A DNA stretch of 64,000 bases from Alisma plantago-aquatica. Its lineage: Eukaryota > Streptophyta > Magnoliopsida > Alismatales > Alismataceae. The notes beneath the pieces were generated by a model. It worked only from the letters and a program-made list of their open reading frames with translations, had not been told where the DNA came from and made no database searches. The translations under genes and the position numbers were made by a program. Positions 14,266-26,678 of this stretch are shown here, in pieces (the stretch's first letter is position 1; each line of letters opens with the position of its first letter). The stretch is taken from the NCBI GenBank assembly GCA_963693085.1, contig OY856409.1, positions 296,026,058 through 296,090,057 on the forward strand, in the 5' to 3' direction.

Positions 14266-16230
14266 TGTAATTACTTATCTTTATGTTACATCAAAATATG
14301 CAACGATAAATTTTATTATGTCACTAACTCAAAGGCAGCCATAAGTAGTAAAAATAAAATAGTATTAGCTCCTTATTTTCCAATAACTTATAATATTTAT
14401 ATGTTCAGATAGCTTTGTTATTTTAACAATGTTTTCAAATTCTATTAGAAACATTATAAAATTACAAACTTGCCTGGTAATGACTCTGAGATGGTTAATC
14501 AATTATTCTGCTATTTAATTCAATTACTAATATCTAAAATTGGAAGATGTTTTTGGTGTGATTCCAATGTCAATAATCTATAATTATGTTCAATAATTGT
14601 GGGGAGAATTAATTGATCAAGATGACATATCATTACACTTTAGTACTCAAATTTTGATGTAATAAAAAAAGGTACAAATATTCATAGATATTTACCTATA
14701 GATATCTTCAAGAGAGACAATTATGCATAATAGTTAAAATAAATGGTAGTACAGAATTTTAGTATGCTACAACTTACGTTGAGTCTCACTCAATGAGGCG
14801 ACACACAAAATAGGAGTTGTGAAGGGAAGGTCAATTCGGGGCGTCTTGTGGACCATATTTGGATGGGTTTGAACCCAAACTAGTCACCTTGTGAGCAAAT
14901 AGTGAAACCATGAAAATCCTCATTTAAATTGAAATTCATGCGAAAATCAAAGGGTAAAAGAAATATTAATGAAACCTTCAAATTTGATGCTCAATTGATT
15001 GGTTTTATCTGATACCAAATCTATAATGAGACAATAAGAACGAAGAGTACACATCCAATCAAACAAACATTGTAGAAACTTATTTTCAAAGGAGAGAATG
15101 CATTATTAATCAAGCCTGGAATATAAACAACATAAAGTGCATTAGAAGAAATAAAATCCATCTATCAATTATTTAGAGTATCTTACAATCACATGGGTAT
15201 CCTCAATAAAAACATACAATTCCAACTGTGGAGGGCAACTTGTCCAACTCAAGAAGTCCTCCAATTAGCTATTGCTTCTGAATTGGATGCTCAACATGGT
15301 CTTTCTCTGCTCAAAGTTTGACATGCCAAGGTTTGGTGAATAATACCTGAAAAAGGAACTTAAAATAGGGAGAAATGCCAATACAAAACCAAGAATGTGG
15401 TAGAAAAATCAAACATTTTGGTCAATATGAGAACATGTATATCAAGAGAGACGGTTCCTTACAAAGAGAGAGATAATTTGATTGCATAAGGAACATGATG
15501 TATATGGAAGTATGTTTATATCTTGCCATTGTAATATATTATAACTTCCATTTAAATTTATATTTGGTGTGTCTTTATCATTGTAATATAACTTTTTACA
15601 TGTCATTCAACTGAATAAAAGTGCCTCATTAATTTGTTAGTTGTTACTCTTATAAGTTGGTGTTTTTTTGTAAGTAATTGTAACAAGCACGTGTATCTTA
15701 ACTTTGATAAAAAAAAATTTGACAAGCAATAGCGTGGTTGGTGCATCTTAATGGCCCCCAATGGAGAGGCTAAAGTTCAAATCAGACAAATAAGCATTTC
15801 TTGATATACCACCATCCTGAGCTTGCGGCCTCCATGGGGGGCTATAAAAGAGGGGAGATAAATCTCTCTATGAATCTGATAATTAGTTGGTAAAATTAAT
15901 ATCCATATGCTAATTTGAAACAAATGTACACACTTTGTCATTAAATACGTAATTTGAAACAAATGTACACACTTTGTCATCCAGATGATTAATGCCACAA
16001 TTTGTTGCCCACGTTTTTATTATGATTATCGAATGTGACAAATATTGAGCACCATGAATGTTCCAAACATTTGAACGCATTCATTTGGAAAAGTGAATGC
16101 ACCTAATTGTGACCCTTCATTAAAAAAGTGCTATTTTCAGAATTAATTTCAAAGAGGTACTCTTTTGATTTATGTTTTCACAAGATAAAAGGATATTTTC
16201 ATTTTTTTTCCCTCTTGAATATTTGATTAC
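14266..16230. other. No gene seen; AT-rich DNA
   Basis: No credible coding frame. The stretch at 14770-14920 is slightly less AT-rich, but I recognise nothing in it. A short perfect duplication near the right end is listed separately. Confidence 0.4.
15911..15980. repeat. 31-bp perfect direct duplication
   Basis: The 31-bp block beginning TAATTTGAAACAAATG occurs at 15911-15941 and again at 15950-15980, separated by 8 bp (period 39 bp). The copies look identical, so the duplication is recent compared with the surrounding DNA. Confidence 0.85.
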
Positions 16231-17230
16231 TTGAGTCAAAAGTGCCTGAAATATCGTATTGTTATTGCACGTTTTTCGCCTGAACATTTCGCCGCGTCAA
16301 TTTCCACTGTCCACGAGATCAAACCCGCGACCTCCTTTTATCTTTTGGCGTCCGCCCCAAAATGCACTCGTCTTGTATCAACGCTGTATTTGTCGCCTAG
16401 TACATCTGTACGCAGCTGAAACAGGCTGGTTTGTGTTTGACAGCCTGGTGCTGGTGGAAGCCTGCGTGGATGGTGGCATTCGTCCTGCCGCGTCGCTTTC
16501 ACCTTCCAAGTTAGTAGTAAATGGCATCATCGCTCTCGATCACTGGACCCATGGTCCCTCAATCTTGGGTTCTATATTTTTTTCAAAATGATGGAAAAGG
16601 GGACCATGGCTTAATTGAATGTCGCCTAGATTGTGGGCCTGTAGCTTTCCAGCCAATCGGGCATTGCTTTATGTGATTCCCTTTGGTCCCAAGACATGCA
16701 GACGTGAACGAACTAGAGCCTCCAAGCTCTCATTTTCACGTCTCGACACGATTAGATTAGGAGGAGCTGCAAGTGTGAAGACGACGATACCTTTGTGAAT
16801 GGACATGAGAGCGCCCCTGCCTCTTTCTCTGTTTCCAGGCCAATGCAGTGTCGAAAAGTCAAACAAAAATTATCCGCCTTGTGTACTAGAAGCTTCCTTG
16901 CTACATTTCACTTGATTTCGGAAGTCAGGTTGAGCTCTTCAATGCGCGTGTCGATCCGTGCTCTCAGATCTCTCGGCGCTGGCGAAAAGCCTTAAAACAG
17001 CTGCACTTTTGTATCTCTGCGGGGAGCTAAGTGGTGCTGAAGCGGAATGTTAGCTTGACATAGAGTTTTCCAGTTGAAACCTCTGCGGCTCTCTCTCCCA
17101 GATCATCGGTCGTGGTTAATCGCAATTCCAAAGACGACGTCGCTTAAACAAGTCGTATTCGAAAGATGATTACATAGCGGATGCACTGGAAGGATAACAA
17201 ACCGCTTAAACCGAGTTACAAATTTACATA
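16231..17230. other. GC-richer island of unknown origin
   Basis: This kilobase is visibly richer in G, C and CpG than the 2 kb on either side (for example CGCCGCGTC, GGCGTCCGCC, GATCTCTCGGCG), and I see no repeated copy of it in the window. Overlapping frames exist on both strands (16259-16591, 16669-16866, 16795-16995), none with a recognisable motif. It may be a low-copy host segment such as a promoter or dead exon, or an organelle-derived insertion. I cannot tell which. Confidence 0.4.
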
Positions 17231-19449
17231 TAACACGCAAAACACAGTTACCATCGAGTTCCCTCTTAAAGTGAGTAGAAAATGAGTTCGGGAGTAATTA
17301 ACATTTTCTGTTCAACTATTATTTTTCATTCTTCATAACGATACATATAAAATACTTATGACGGGGTATGTCAAACAACGATGAATCAACACTTGTATTT
17401 ACGAGCACATAAAGGAATGCGTGAAAAAAAAATGTAAGGATCAGTTTGGTTGGATGTAGTAGAGTGTCATTGTGTGAATTCACAATATAATATAAAAAAT
17501 ATACATTAAATATGCAATATGTTATCGGACTATATCCTACCAAATAGAGCTTAAGTTAAAATTAATATTGTGCATTGTGTTAAATAATGATGAATCAATA
17601 CTTGTATTTGTGAACACATAAATATATATATCATTATAATATTGTGTATATACAAAGTGAAATAAAATTATTCTAACTTAATTTCCAAACATAATATTTA
17701 ATTTATAATTATAATGTACCCACTATAATATTTTCTAAAGGAGCAACATCTACACAATGACCACTTGCTAAAATTATTATGGTTGAATAATATCATTGAT
17801 TGTCCGTGGAAATGATGATTTCTTTACATCGTTTTTGTCCTTACTTATTATGTATTACATAGTAAAACAATTAATATATTTTGACGTTTTCTATATTTAC
17901 ATTTACAGCAAACCAATCACATAGAAGTAAATAGCATTTAAGTTCCAAAATTTAAAATAAAGTTCCTAAAAAATGAGTTCCACATAATTATGACTTATAC
18001 CAAACCAACCAGATAGAGAAAAGAACTAGTACTTTTTTTCTTCAAAACAACAAACACAACAATACATTTTTCAAAAAAAAAAGTAAAAATAATATATTTC
18101 CTTTTATAACGAGGCTAACTTTCGGGAGCATTCAGTTATTTTGAGTGGGTGTGTCTAAATGTTGGGTCCATTTAACAACTAATAGTAAACACTTTCAAAA
18201 TATGAGCGTCGTAGTTGGTCAGGAAAACTTGCTGCATTTTTTTCACACATTCCAACTAAATTTACACAATTGTTAAGCGCATTTAGAATGGATACGGTCA
18301 AAACTTGGAAACATTCGGCCTCATTAGTGATTATGACCAATATTTGGGCGCACAAGTACTTGGTAGTGACGTTCTACTATAAAGCCTTCCAGTCTGGAGG
18401 TTATTTTATTTGTCATTCCCCTATTCGTTTGAAGATAACTAAAATGTAGATCCACTATGATTCCCAAGAACACACCAAATATCCATAGAATTATAGTTAT
18501 AACGCACACTACAAGAAGAAATACAATATATCTATCACATATATAGAAAAATAATAGTACAACAATATATATTGTATTTGATTTAAAATGTAACTCATCG
18601 TATAATTAAAAAGCCAAGTTTGATGGCAAGTTTGATAAAATATGTATTGAACTCCACTGTTTCACTTCTATTTTTTATTTTTAAATTTGTTATCTTTGAT
18701 TTATTTTTATTATGATCCTAGTATCAACTAATTAATTCAATAGATCTTTGTATGCTAAATATTTTATGAATGTTTGCTAGCATAATTTGATTGTTCTTTT
18801 GCCTCATGAAGCCTATCATGCTATGCAAGAATCCTGGTATGCCATTTTAGTCATCGTCCATAACAGTATGGCAAACATTTTTCCACTTGATAACTTGCAA
18901 CCATTATATACATTAAGATCTTTGGTTGTTGCAAGATATCCAAGGAAAAACGGATGGCAATACATTCAAACCACAACAATATTTTTAAGAAATTAATTTA
19001 TACAAGAAAAACTATATTTTCTCATTTATCATATTAACAAAATTAAAACGTAATGGGTTTATAAATTTAATAAAAATAAGAGTAGGTTAGGAGTTAATTA
19101 TATTCATCCCACTCCTCTTGTAGAAAAAATAAATTTCTATTATTGACTTCAATGACGTCATACAGAAAATAATTATACTATTTATAACAAGTGTTTAAAT
19201 GAGACATAAAATAAACTAACTATTACAAGTTCATATTTTAGGAAATTTATAATAAATATACCTTTACAAAGATCAAACATATAACTCTGTACAAATTCTT
19301 TTGTTGTGGCCTTTGGCTTAATACTTGTAAAAAACATACTTATTTGGATCAATACTCATTCCTCTATGACACCTTAGCTTTTTAGGTCTTCCTATATGTC
19401 TCTTAGCAAGAAGAGGTAGCAAAGGACATATTGCATTTTTTGATCAGAT
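17231..19449. other. No gene seen; very AT-rich DNA
   Basis: Apart from the MITE listed separately, this is AT-rich DNA with short homopolymers. A phrase around ATGAATCAACACTTGTATTT...GAGCACATAAA (17380-17410) recurs in diverged form at 17590-17625, on the far side of the MITE. A CACTACAAGAAGAA string at 18507 resembles a CACTA terminus but stands alone. Frames at 18324-18509 and 18787-18996 have no recognised motif. Confidence 0.4.
17438..17551. mobile_element. Tourist-like MITE (114 bp, TAA target duplication)
   Basis: Diverged terminal inverted repeats are present: GGATCAGTTTGGTTGGATG on the left and, read in reverse complement, AGCTCTATTTGGTAGGATA on the right, about 16 of 22 positions matching. 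TAA flanks both sides (17435-17437 and 17552-17554), as in PIF/Harbinger-type insertions. The interior is AT-rich and non-coding, as expected for a non-autonomous MITE. The imperfect arms and short length leave some doubt. Confidence 0.5.
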
Positions 19450-20509
19450 GAGGGACAATATATATGTATTTTTTTCATGCTTAATAAACTTAACCCTCCA
19501 AACATTTAGTGATATTCAAGTTTATCTCAATTCTTAAACCGATTGATTAACTCATCCTTGTAGGGGTGATCATTCATCCATATAGAATAATGGAGCAACA
19601 ATCGAGCAACATTTTGAGCATTATTCAACATTTCATGACATTTATATCTGTTGGATCCTAGATGGGTGATTGGATACTCTAGAGGGGGGTGAATAGAGAT
19701 GAATGCACTTAAACAAAATTCATTAGACCTTCAAGATATATCACAAGATAAGGTTGCTAAATAGGAAGTTTGAGTGCAATTAAAACATACATAGAAAAGG
19801 AGAGAGAGATTGAACATACACCAAGTGATAAGCTATGTAGAGTGGTTCCACCCTCCAAACTAGAAGTATGTCAGACCACTACCTATAGAGGTCAACCTCT
19901 AGGATTTCCTAACCATTGTACTCTTATATTCATTCGTAAGACTTACAATACATGGCCCAGCAAAGGACTTACCTATCCAATACAAAGAGTCTTCAACCTT
20001 ACCAAGGAATTACCCACTTTGCAACAAGTCTTCGGCCTTCTCCAATGACTTACCCACTCTTGGAAAAGTCTTCAGCCTTCTAGGAATTACCCACTCTTCT
20101 TGGATCTTCAGCCTTTGACTTCACCTTCACTCGGAGAAGCTTCCACCAAGGACTTACCCACTTGAGCAAGGAGTCTTCTGCCTTCACCAAGGGCTTATCC
20201 ACTCTTACTCCAAGTCTTCAACCTTGATCATCACCAAGGGACTCATTCCCTTGTTCTTCTTCACCTCTCTTATCCAAGAGATAGAAACTTCATCTTCATG
20301 AGAGATAGGGAGGTGGTGGAAGTGAGAGCCTCACAAGATATACATGTAGGACTAGCTCTCTTACAGATTTCCTTCTCACTCTAACGAATGAAGCAAGTGA
20401 TTAAGCTTAGAGAGAGAGGGGGTTGTAGGAAGCACTCAACTATAGAATAGGAAATTCACATAGAGTTTTGCATTGAATGCTCAACCTTGAAATGAAGCCC
20501 AAGGGGTCC

Positions 20510-20517
20510 TATTTATA
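20510..20517 (-). promoter_or_regulatory. Solo-LTR TATA box
   Basis: TATAAATA on the minus strand lies about 130 bp downstream, in the LTR sense, of the inverted-repeat cluster. The layout is the same as in copy 1. Confidence 0.55.
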
Positions 20518-20643
20518 GTTGGGGATGCCTCTTAGCCTTTGGGAACACTTACGAATGAAAACTAACCATTTTGTGGCTTGCAACGGATATATTTTTGATT
20601 TTTGTAACTCCATAACGGCTAGAAACACTTTTCTACACTTTTT

Positions 20644-20878
20644 CATATAGTGCAATCAATTGAGTTTCTATAAAGATAACTCGATCAATCCCACTAAGAG
20701 ATAAGACCTATTTAGGCCATCGATCAAGTTTGTCCTAGGGTAACTCGACTGATTCACTTAAACCAATTTTGGTCTACAAATGGATCGGTCGAGTTCTGTG
20801 AAATGAAAACTCGACCGATCAAAAGTCATTTTCAAGATCCAATCAGGATCGGTCGAGTTTTCAACTCGACCAATAAAT
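20644..20878 (-). repeat. Cluster of GGTCGAGTT / AACTCGACC inverted repeats
   Basis: Four interrupted palindromes lie in 235 bp. The clearest are GATCGGTCGAGTT...AACTCGACCGATC near 20792-20820 and GGTCGAGTT-TTC-AACTCGACC near 20852-20873. Two more, at 20650-20685 and 20720-20755, are diverged. They sit upstream of the LTR TATA box. Confidence 0.8.
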
Positions 20879-22403
20879 AGCCTAATGTGAATTTTGGAAA
20901 ATGGCTTTTGAGTGCTTAAACATTCGATCTAAGTGCTCCCAATTTTTTCTAAGCTTAATTACTAGTCATACAATCATTAGAAGTGATTTATAACATGATT
21001 CTAATGGATTTACATCATATTCCAAAAACATGCACTTGTATTGACTTTGACTTGTCTTTTCTCCAAGTTGAGATGTGCAAGTTAGGGCATTTGGAGTGTG
21101 TCCATACATAATCTAAAATCACTCAAGTAGAGACATTAGACACAATTAATTGTAGTGGTTTAGTCATCATCAATATAAGGGTTTAGTTAATTTAGACCTT
21201 GAGTCAACAATATCCAAATTATTTCATGATATTCATGGTTGATGAATGATCAAGGCCTAGGTCTTCCTATGAACTTGACTACTAGCTATATTCAAAATCA
21301 TCATATTCTAAAATCATCATTAAATTGAAATTTGAGATCGACTATCAACATCATCATAGACATAACCGATTAGGGACTTAGGTCAAGAAATCAAAGTTGT
21401 GTGTAAGGGGTCTCCTTTCCATGCTCTAAAAAAGATGACAATTTAGAGGTAGTCATAAAGGGGGTGTGACCTAGGTTAGGAGAGTCACAAGTCAACTACC
21501 ACCCTAGCCTAGCACACTAGTCTACATTGGTCATGAGTTATCAAGCATATCCAAATGGGGTGAGCATAAACTATCAAATTGTATTTTACAAGGTCATGAG
21601 TCAAACGTCAAGATCATAATCCGGAAACCATACCTCAAGATTTTGCAAGATCAAAGTCAAAATTTCATTCCCTTCCTTTCAAGATCAAGATAAGGGTAGA
21701 TTTTGGAAATTGAGAAGTCAAATTGAGGATTCAAGAGTTTGAGCATAATAGGAATAGAGTGATATTCATGTCCATCGTGTTTATTCAAAATTGAGCTTGC
21801 AAAAGTGGCATGGAAGTCAATAGGGAAGTGCCTCATGTATAGTCGTATCAGAGTATGTGACGTGTTATATATGAATAGGGCAAGTTTTTATTATATATGT
21901 TTGAGGTTTGATCGAAATAAGTACAACATAGGTTTAATCAATAGGGACCTAATCAAACATGAGTTTCACCTTATTTCACCATATCAATAATATACCTCAA
22001 ACTTGGAAAACATTTATATCCAATTTGGTAACACTGGGTTTTCATAAACTTTGCACATGGACATTTTTGAGAGTATTTTATTACATCAAATAGGTTTTCC
22101 AACTTAAAGTTAGATCGTGGCATTAACAACTTAACCAACTTCCATCATTTTAATTAAATTTTAGTTTTTTCCATGCATAAGCTACTCATAATCAAGAAAT
22201 CGTGTGATTACTAGTCATGAGAGAAAAATCACATGAGGATATGAGAAGACTACCTATTCATCGTCTACTTGGGTGGCTTAGGGGATCCTTAAAGAAGATA
22301 TGAGATGCTAGAAGACTCTCTAAACTTTGAGGAAAGGATTTTTAGTCATTCTGGAGTTCTTAAGAGATGTTATTACTTAAACATATATAGAGGCATATAT
22401 ATA

Positions 22404-22415
22404 GCTCTGATACCA
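22404..22415 (-). other. Primer-binding site (initiator Met tRNA type) after LTR A
   Basis: TGGTATCAGAGC on the minus strand matches the 3' end of plant initiator tRNA-Met, the usual minus-strand primer for many plant retrotransposons. It lies 2 bp beyond the GTGACA end of LTR A, so LTR A acts as a 5' LTR for DNA on its left. Confidence 0.85.
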
Positions 22416-22417
22416 TT

Positions 22418-25308
22418 TGTCACAGATCTATTTATTACCCTAAATCCACACTCCAAATGTATACACAGCCAAAGGTGAGTGGGGCGTCCGTCCCTAGAAT
22501 GAATCGCAAGTAACTCACACTGGCAATATATATGTAAAAGTAGTAACAACAAGATATAATCAGATATTAAAAGAGATAGAGAAACATGTACCCATTTATA
22601 TTATCACATATACCCATTGGTGTTACATCTGAGTCCATAGTGCAACAGGTCTTTGGCAACTACAAAAATTTGATAAATAAAACATATTAATGTTAAAGCA
22701 TTAAGTACATTATGAAAAGGCATGTAAGCAATTTAAGAGTAATACAAAACTTGCTTGGCTAGAAACATGATCATATTCAAGAAATATAAGCAAAGAGAGA
22801 ACACTTAACAATATCATTTATACAAGCATGTTTTAGGTTCCTTTACCCATTATGTCAACATTAGGTTGCATAATGGCATTCTATATATTATATCAAGGTT
22901 CGTCAACATAGAATACTCAAACATGAAAGTAGTGATAGTAGGAACAATAACTCAACCAAGTAAGTAAGTATCCAAGCATTCATACGTGCATACATACAAG
23001 CAAGCCAATATCATAGTAGGGTCAAGAGGAAAACGTACCTTGTGAGTAAAGTACATGATTAACCATTGATTAGAATCTATAAGTTGCATGCTTGACTAGA
23101 TCTTGGCAATTGAGTCATCATAGGGATCCTGACATTACAAACAAGTATAATTGTATTAATATCAGAAATATTTGGCCTCATTGTTCATAATCATGGTGGT
23201 TGGATGTGTCACCTAGACCTAGATATCATATCTTCAACATAGGTTTCCACAATTGGACTAGTCATGTGAGTTCATTATCAAGTTATCCTATACACCTTAG
23301 ATTCATTTATAACGTAGGGTGTCACATCACAACTGATATTAGGGGTCAAGATAAGGGTTATTAGATCATTAAATAGGGCTATCTTAAGATTTGAGCAAGC
23401 TTAGTCAACATAAGCATCACCATAGTCAAACTAGTCAATACCATGCAAGGATGTCATCATTAGAGTATAGATGAATTCTACTTGAGTTGCATGTCATAAC
23501 AACCACTATGATACTGATTTGAGATCATTATATAGCAGGGGTGATCATCAGGGAAAGATTTTCAAGAGACTAGAGCTTCAATTATCAACATACATATTAG
23601 GTCATATTTCAAGTCAAGTTTAGGCATTTAATCATCTTAGGGCACATGCATGATTCACAAGGTATATGGGTGCACAAAGCATGATAAGTTATTTATTTAG
23701 GAGTTCTCATAGTCATTTTAGACATAGAATACCCACATGTGAGTTAGGTTTGAGATTCAACATCAACATATCGTTAACATGCACGACTCAAGGTTCAAAG
23801 CACATAATCAAATCAAAATAGCATGATAGCATGGAAAAGCTTGAATCTTAGTTCAACATGCATCATAAGTTACTGACATAAGGATAATCATCAAGTTTTA
23901 GGACATAAAGGAGAAAGCTTGAGTATAAAATAGCATTAATCACCTCCAAAAGACATAGAAAGCATGTATTTTACAATATTAGGAGAAAACTAAGAAGAAC
24001 TAGATTCTAAAACTAGTTCCATTGGATAGATCTCGTTGAGAGGATCAAAATTCATATTTTGTACGCCATTTTTGGCCAAGGGATGAGGGAGATACATGTT
24101 TTAGAAGTTATTCATCAAAACTATATGGAAAGGACCTTAAGCGTTACCTATTCATTTATTAAAGGATCGAGAGTGTTGATTTGTGATCCTATGGCATCTC
24201 ATGTGTGCCTTGCATGCATGTTATGTGTGGGCCACCGATCAACGTGGTGCTCAGTGATACACTCTCCTACCAGCCCTTGGTGTCGGGTCGCCCCCAGACC
24301 CAACCAACGTCCCTCCCGTAGCTGTGAGCCGCTGCCAACTATTGTGGGTCGCCTGTGTGCTTCTATGCCTATGCAATCCCATGCAAGACAGCACAGTGGT
24401 GCAAGCTCTTGTTTCTCGTAGGAGCACTCCGCAAAGGGGGAAGGGGGAAAAGAAGGATTTACAGAGGCCGTTTGAGCTTGTGGAGGCCTCCTGGACCTGC
24501 CACCATAGTCGATTTGCGTCAGAACCCACCAAGACAAAATGCCCAAAGGCCCTAGTGGTGGCACTGGCATGAGCACGGAGGAAGGAGGAGGGGACTAGTG
24601 GGGTACTAGGGTTGGAAAAACTAAAAGAAAAAGAAAGAAAGGAGTTCGGAGAGAAGTTTTATAGGCGGGCGAGTTGTTAAGGCGTGTCAAATGGGAGGGA
24701 AGATGGAGTTTGGTCATGGTAGGTGGCGGCTTCGCACACTAGTGGCATGTATGGAGGTAGGGGATACAACACTAGCCGTTATATGTGGCTCAGATCCATG
24801 GGAGTTAGATCTAAGGGCTCAAGGTCTTTATTTCTTATATCAGACTTTTGATTGGTCCTTGGGGAGGGTTTGGATCATGGATACAGAAAAGGATAAGGGG
24901 TGCCTCCCCCTTAATTGGGCCGAACACACCCAATTGGGCCCAAAAGTCCCAAAAAATAAGTTAAAACAACCGGTAAAATGAAGATCATATTGCATTTTTC
25001 AAAAGGGCATATATTGGGCTATGATGATCCGATTGAGATGATTTTTGTGCCATTGGAAGGATAATTAAATTATTCACTTGGAGACATTAATCAGGTTCAA
25101 AATAACTTCTAAGATAGTGGCATGTTAAGGACTTGAAACTTAGGTTCAAAAGCAAATTGGGTGTCACCCTAAGTCATGTGTACATAAGATGAACTAGTCG
25201 AGCATCAAAACATCTTTAATCATGAAATTGAGGGCTAGAGTGAGGGTTTAGTGCAAAGACAAAGTGCAAATACATATATGAGATGAAGGAAAAGTACAAG
25301 TTATCACA
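22418..25308 (-). mobile_element. LTR A of a minus-strand long-LTR array (Del/Tekay-like?)
   Basis: This 2891-bp LTR reads TGTGATAACTTG...CTGTGACA on the minus strand. A polypurine tract (AAGGTGGGAGGA) precedes it and a tRNA-Met primer site follows it, so the same LTR is the 3' LTR of one unit and the 5' LTR of the next. It aligns with 28085-30869 over almost its whole length with scattered differences. Length, tRNA-Met primer and polypurine tract suggest the Del/Tekay group of Ty3 elements, but no coding domain is left to prove it. Overlapping frames around 24059-24576 on both strands lie downstream of the TATA box in R/U5 and are not genes. Confidence 0.8.
24657..24664 (-). promoter_or_regulatory. 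TATA box of LTR A
   Basis: TATAAAAC on the minus strand, conserved in LTR B at 30320-30327. It lies about 645 bp after the LTR start. Confidence 0.5.
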
Positions 25309-26206
25309 TCCTCCCACCTTAAAAGAAATTTTATCCCCAAAATTAAACCAAGTCATAAATAGAGATTGGTTTCTCCATATTCCATACCATAAGCCACTCG
25401 ATATTCCTCCAACATCAAGATGTTTCAAAATTGAGAAATCAAGAATCATGGTTAGGGTAAATTTGCATTGATCATCAAAGTGGGAAGGTCGTCATATGAG
25501 CCACTAATCAGGGGAGATCATCATATAGATCACAGATGTGGAGAGATCACATTTTTAGGTCCAACAAATAAAGCTCTTTGAATCAAGAGTAAGGAATGAT
25601 TTCTTTCCCAACATTTATGGTCCTAGATTCTACATTGGCCTAGGCGGGGCTATACATCCATGATCAAAATTTGTATTTCAACAATTCGAGAGGAACATCA
25701 TATTTCAACAATTGTGATTTCGTGTACAAAATCAATGGAAGGTCCCACCCTAGTCCACATGGATCTTAACCCTAAGTCATAAATCAAGCAAATCAACATA
25801 GTCATAATTTCAAAAATTTGAAGATTTTAGAACACAATAGTCATTATTCATATGTCGAGGGTGATCTCAATACCCAAATAGGGTGATCATATGAATCAAG
25901 TCAAACCAATGTCAATAATCATGAGTCAAGATTCCATTATTCCATATCAAGAGTCATGTTTGGACATCAAAGTCATAGATCCAAACACTTAGAATCTAGG
26001 TTTTAGATTCTTATTTTAGATCTTACATGTGACTTAGGGCTCTACCCTTCCTAGGATTTTTTTTTTAGATTTCATTCCAATTTTCTTGAGGTATCTCCAA
26101 CAACATTCAAGCACATTATTTTCTATATAATTCTTTAACCCATATTTTCTTCATCTCTTAGGTACACCTTATTTACTTTCTGTCCCAACATTGGGCTCAT
26201 GGCAAC

Positions 26207-26560
26207 CTTCCCTCCTAGGCTTGGTCTTCATGTTGGCCTTCCCTCCTAGGCTTGACCTCTTGGCGACCTTCCCTCCTGGGCTTGGTCTTTGTATTGGCCT
26301 TCCCTCCTGGGCTTGGCCTTTTGGCAACCTTCCATCGTGGGCTTGGTCTTTTTTTTTGCCTTCCCTCCTGGGCTTGGCCTCTTGGAGACCTTCCCTCCAA
26401 GGCTTGGTCTTCATGTTAGCCTTCCCTCCTGGGCTTGGCCTCTTAGTGACCTTCCCTCTTGGGCTTGGTCTTCATTTTGGCCTTCCCTCCTGGGCTTGGT
26501 CTTCATTTTGTCCTTCCCTCCTGGGCTTGGCCTCTTGGTGACCTTCCCTCCTGGACTTGG
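26207..26560. repeat. Minisatellite with alternating 31/30-bp monomers
   Basis: Monomers start with CTTCCCTCCTGGGCTTGG at 26207, 26238, 26268, 26299, 26329, 26360, 26390, 26421, 26451, 26482, 26513 and 26543. Spacing alternates 31, 30, 31, 30. The longer type A has a GTCTTCATGTTGG-like tail and the shorter type B a CCTCTTGGCGAC-like tail, giving a 61-bp dimer. One A-A doublet (26451/26482) breaks the alternation. Frames on both strands stay open across it only because of the repeat. Confidence 0.95.
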
Positions 26561-26642
26561 ACACCTACTATCAACCACTTCCTTAGTGACTTTTTCTCAC
26601 GTCCCTTAGAGATGGCATAGTTGGGTTTTAAAGAATTATACT

Positions 26643-26644
<2 letters not shown>

Positions 26645-26674
<30 letters not shown>
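26645..26674. repeat. (AT)n microsatellite
   Basis: A pure AT run of about 30 bp lies where homology between internal copies A and B ends. Copy A has only a short TATATATG remnant there. Confidence 0.9.

Positions 26675-26678
<4 letters not shown>

Larger units (their letters stand above)
19649..21209 (-). mobile_element. Solo LTR, copy 2, with perfect target duplication and an empty site in the window
   Basis: The unit reads TGTTGGATCC...GAGTCAACA on the plus strand. It is flanked by ATATC at 19644-19648 and again at 21210-21214, a perfect 5-bp target duplication. The surrounding repeat exists a second time at about 26821-26880 without the insert, which gives a natural empty site (AACATTTCATGGCATCTC... 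running straight into ...CATGATATTCATGG). It is 1561 bp long, against 1471 bp for copy 1. No internal sequence is attached. The frame at 19770-20048 is chance coding in the LTR. Confidence 0.92.
19450..22417 (-). mobile_element. Left, truncated internal region of the long-LTR array (copy A)
   Basis: Reading on the minus strand, this follows LTR A and its primer-binding site. After removing the solo LTR inserted in it, the rest aligns closely with 26680-28084, the matching part after LTR B. The alignment stops near 19450 in a TA-rich patch, where copy B continues into a minisatellite. No gag frame survives in either copy, so this leader-like DNA appears non-coding. The left edge has no LTR, so this side of the array is truncated. 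Confidence 0.65.

Noticed and set aside
14126..14344. 72-codon frame of Tyr and Ile
   Set aside because: Translation of a TA microsatellite.
16259..16995. Candidate short genes in the GC-richer island
   Set aside because: Frames overlap on both strands, lack recognised domains and have no supporting splice or promoter pattern that I could confirm.
18507..18520. CACTACAAGAAGAA, resembling a CACTA terminus
   Set aside because: No partner terminus, subterminal repeats or transposase nearby; too short to call.
22404..22415. Possible tRNA-Met gene fragment
   Set aside because: Only the 12-bp primer-binding match is present, placed just inside an LTR; no cloverleaf.
24059..24576. Several overlapping frames of 66-125 codons on both strands
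   Set aside because: They fall in an LTR next to its TATA box. The paralogous LTR B breaks them differently, and no motif is recognisable.
26169..26609. Open frames of 61-116 codons on both strands encoding Pro/Trp/Gly/Leu-rich or Lys/Arg-rich peptides
   Set aside because: Produced by the 30/31-bp minisatellite staying open by chance in several frames.
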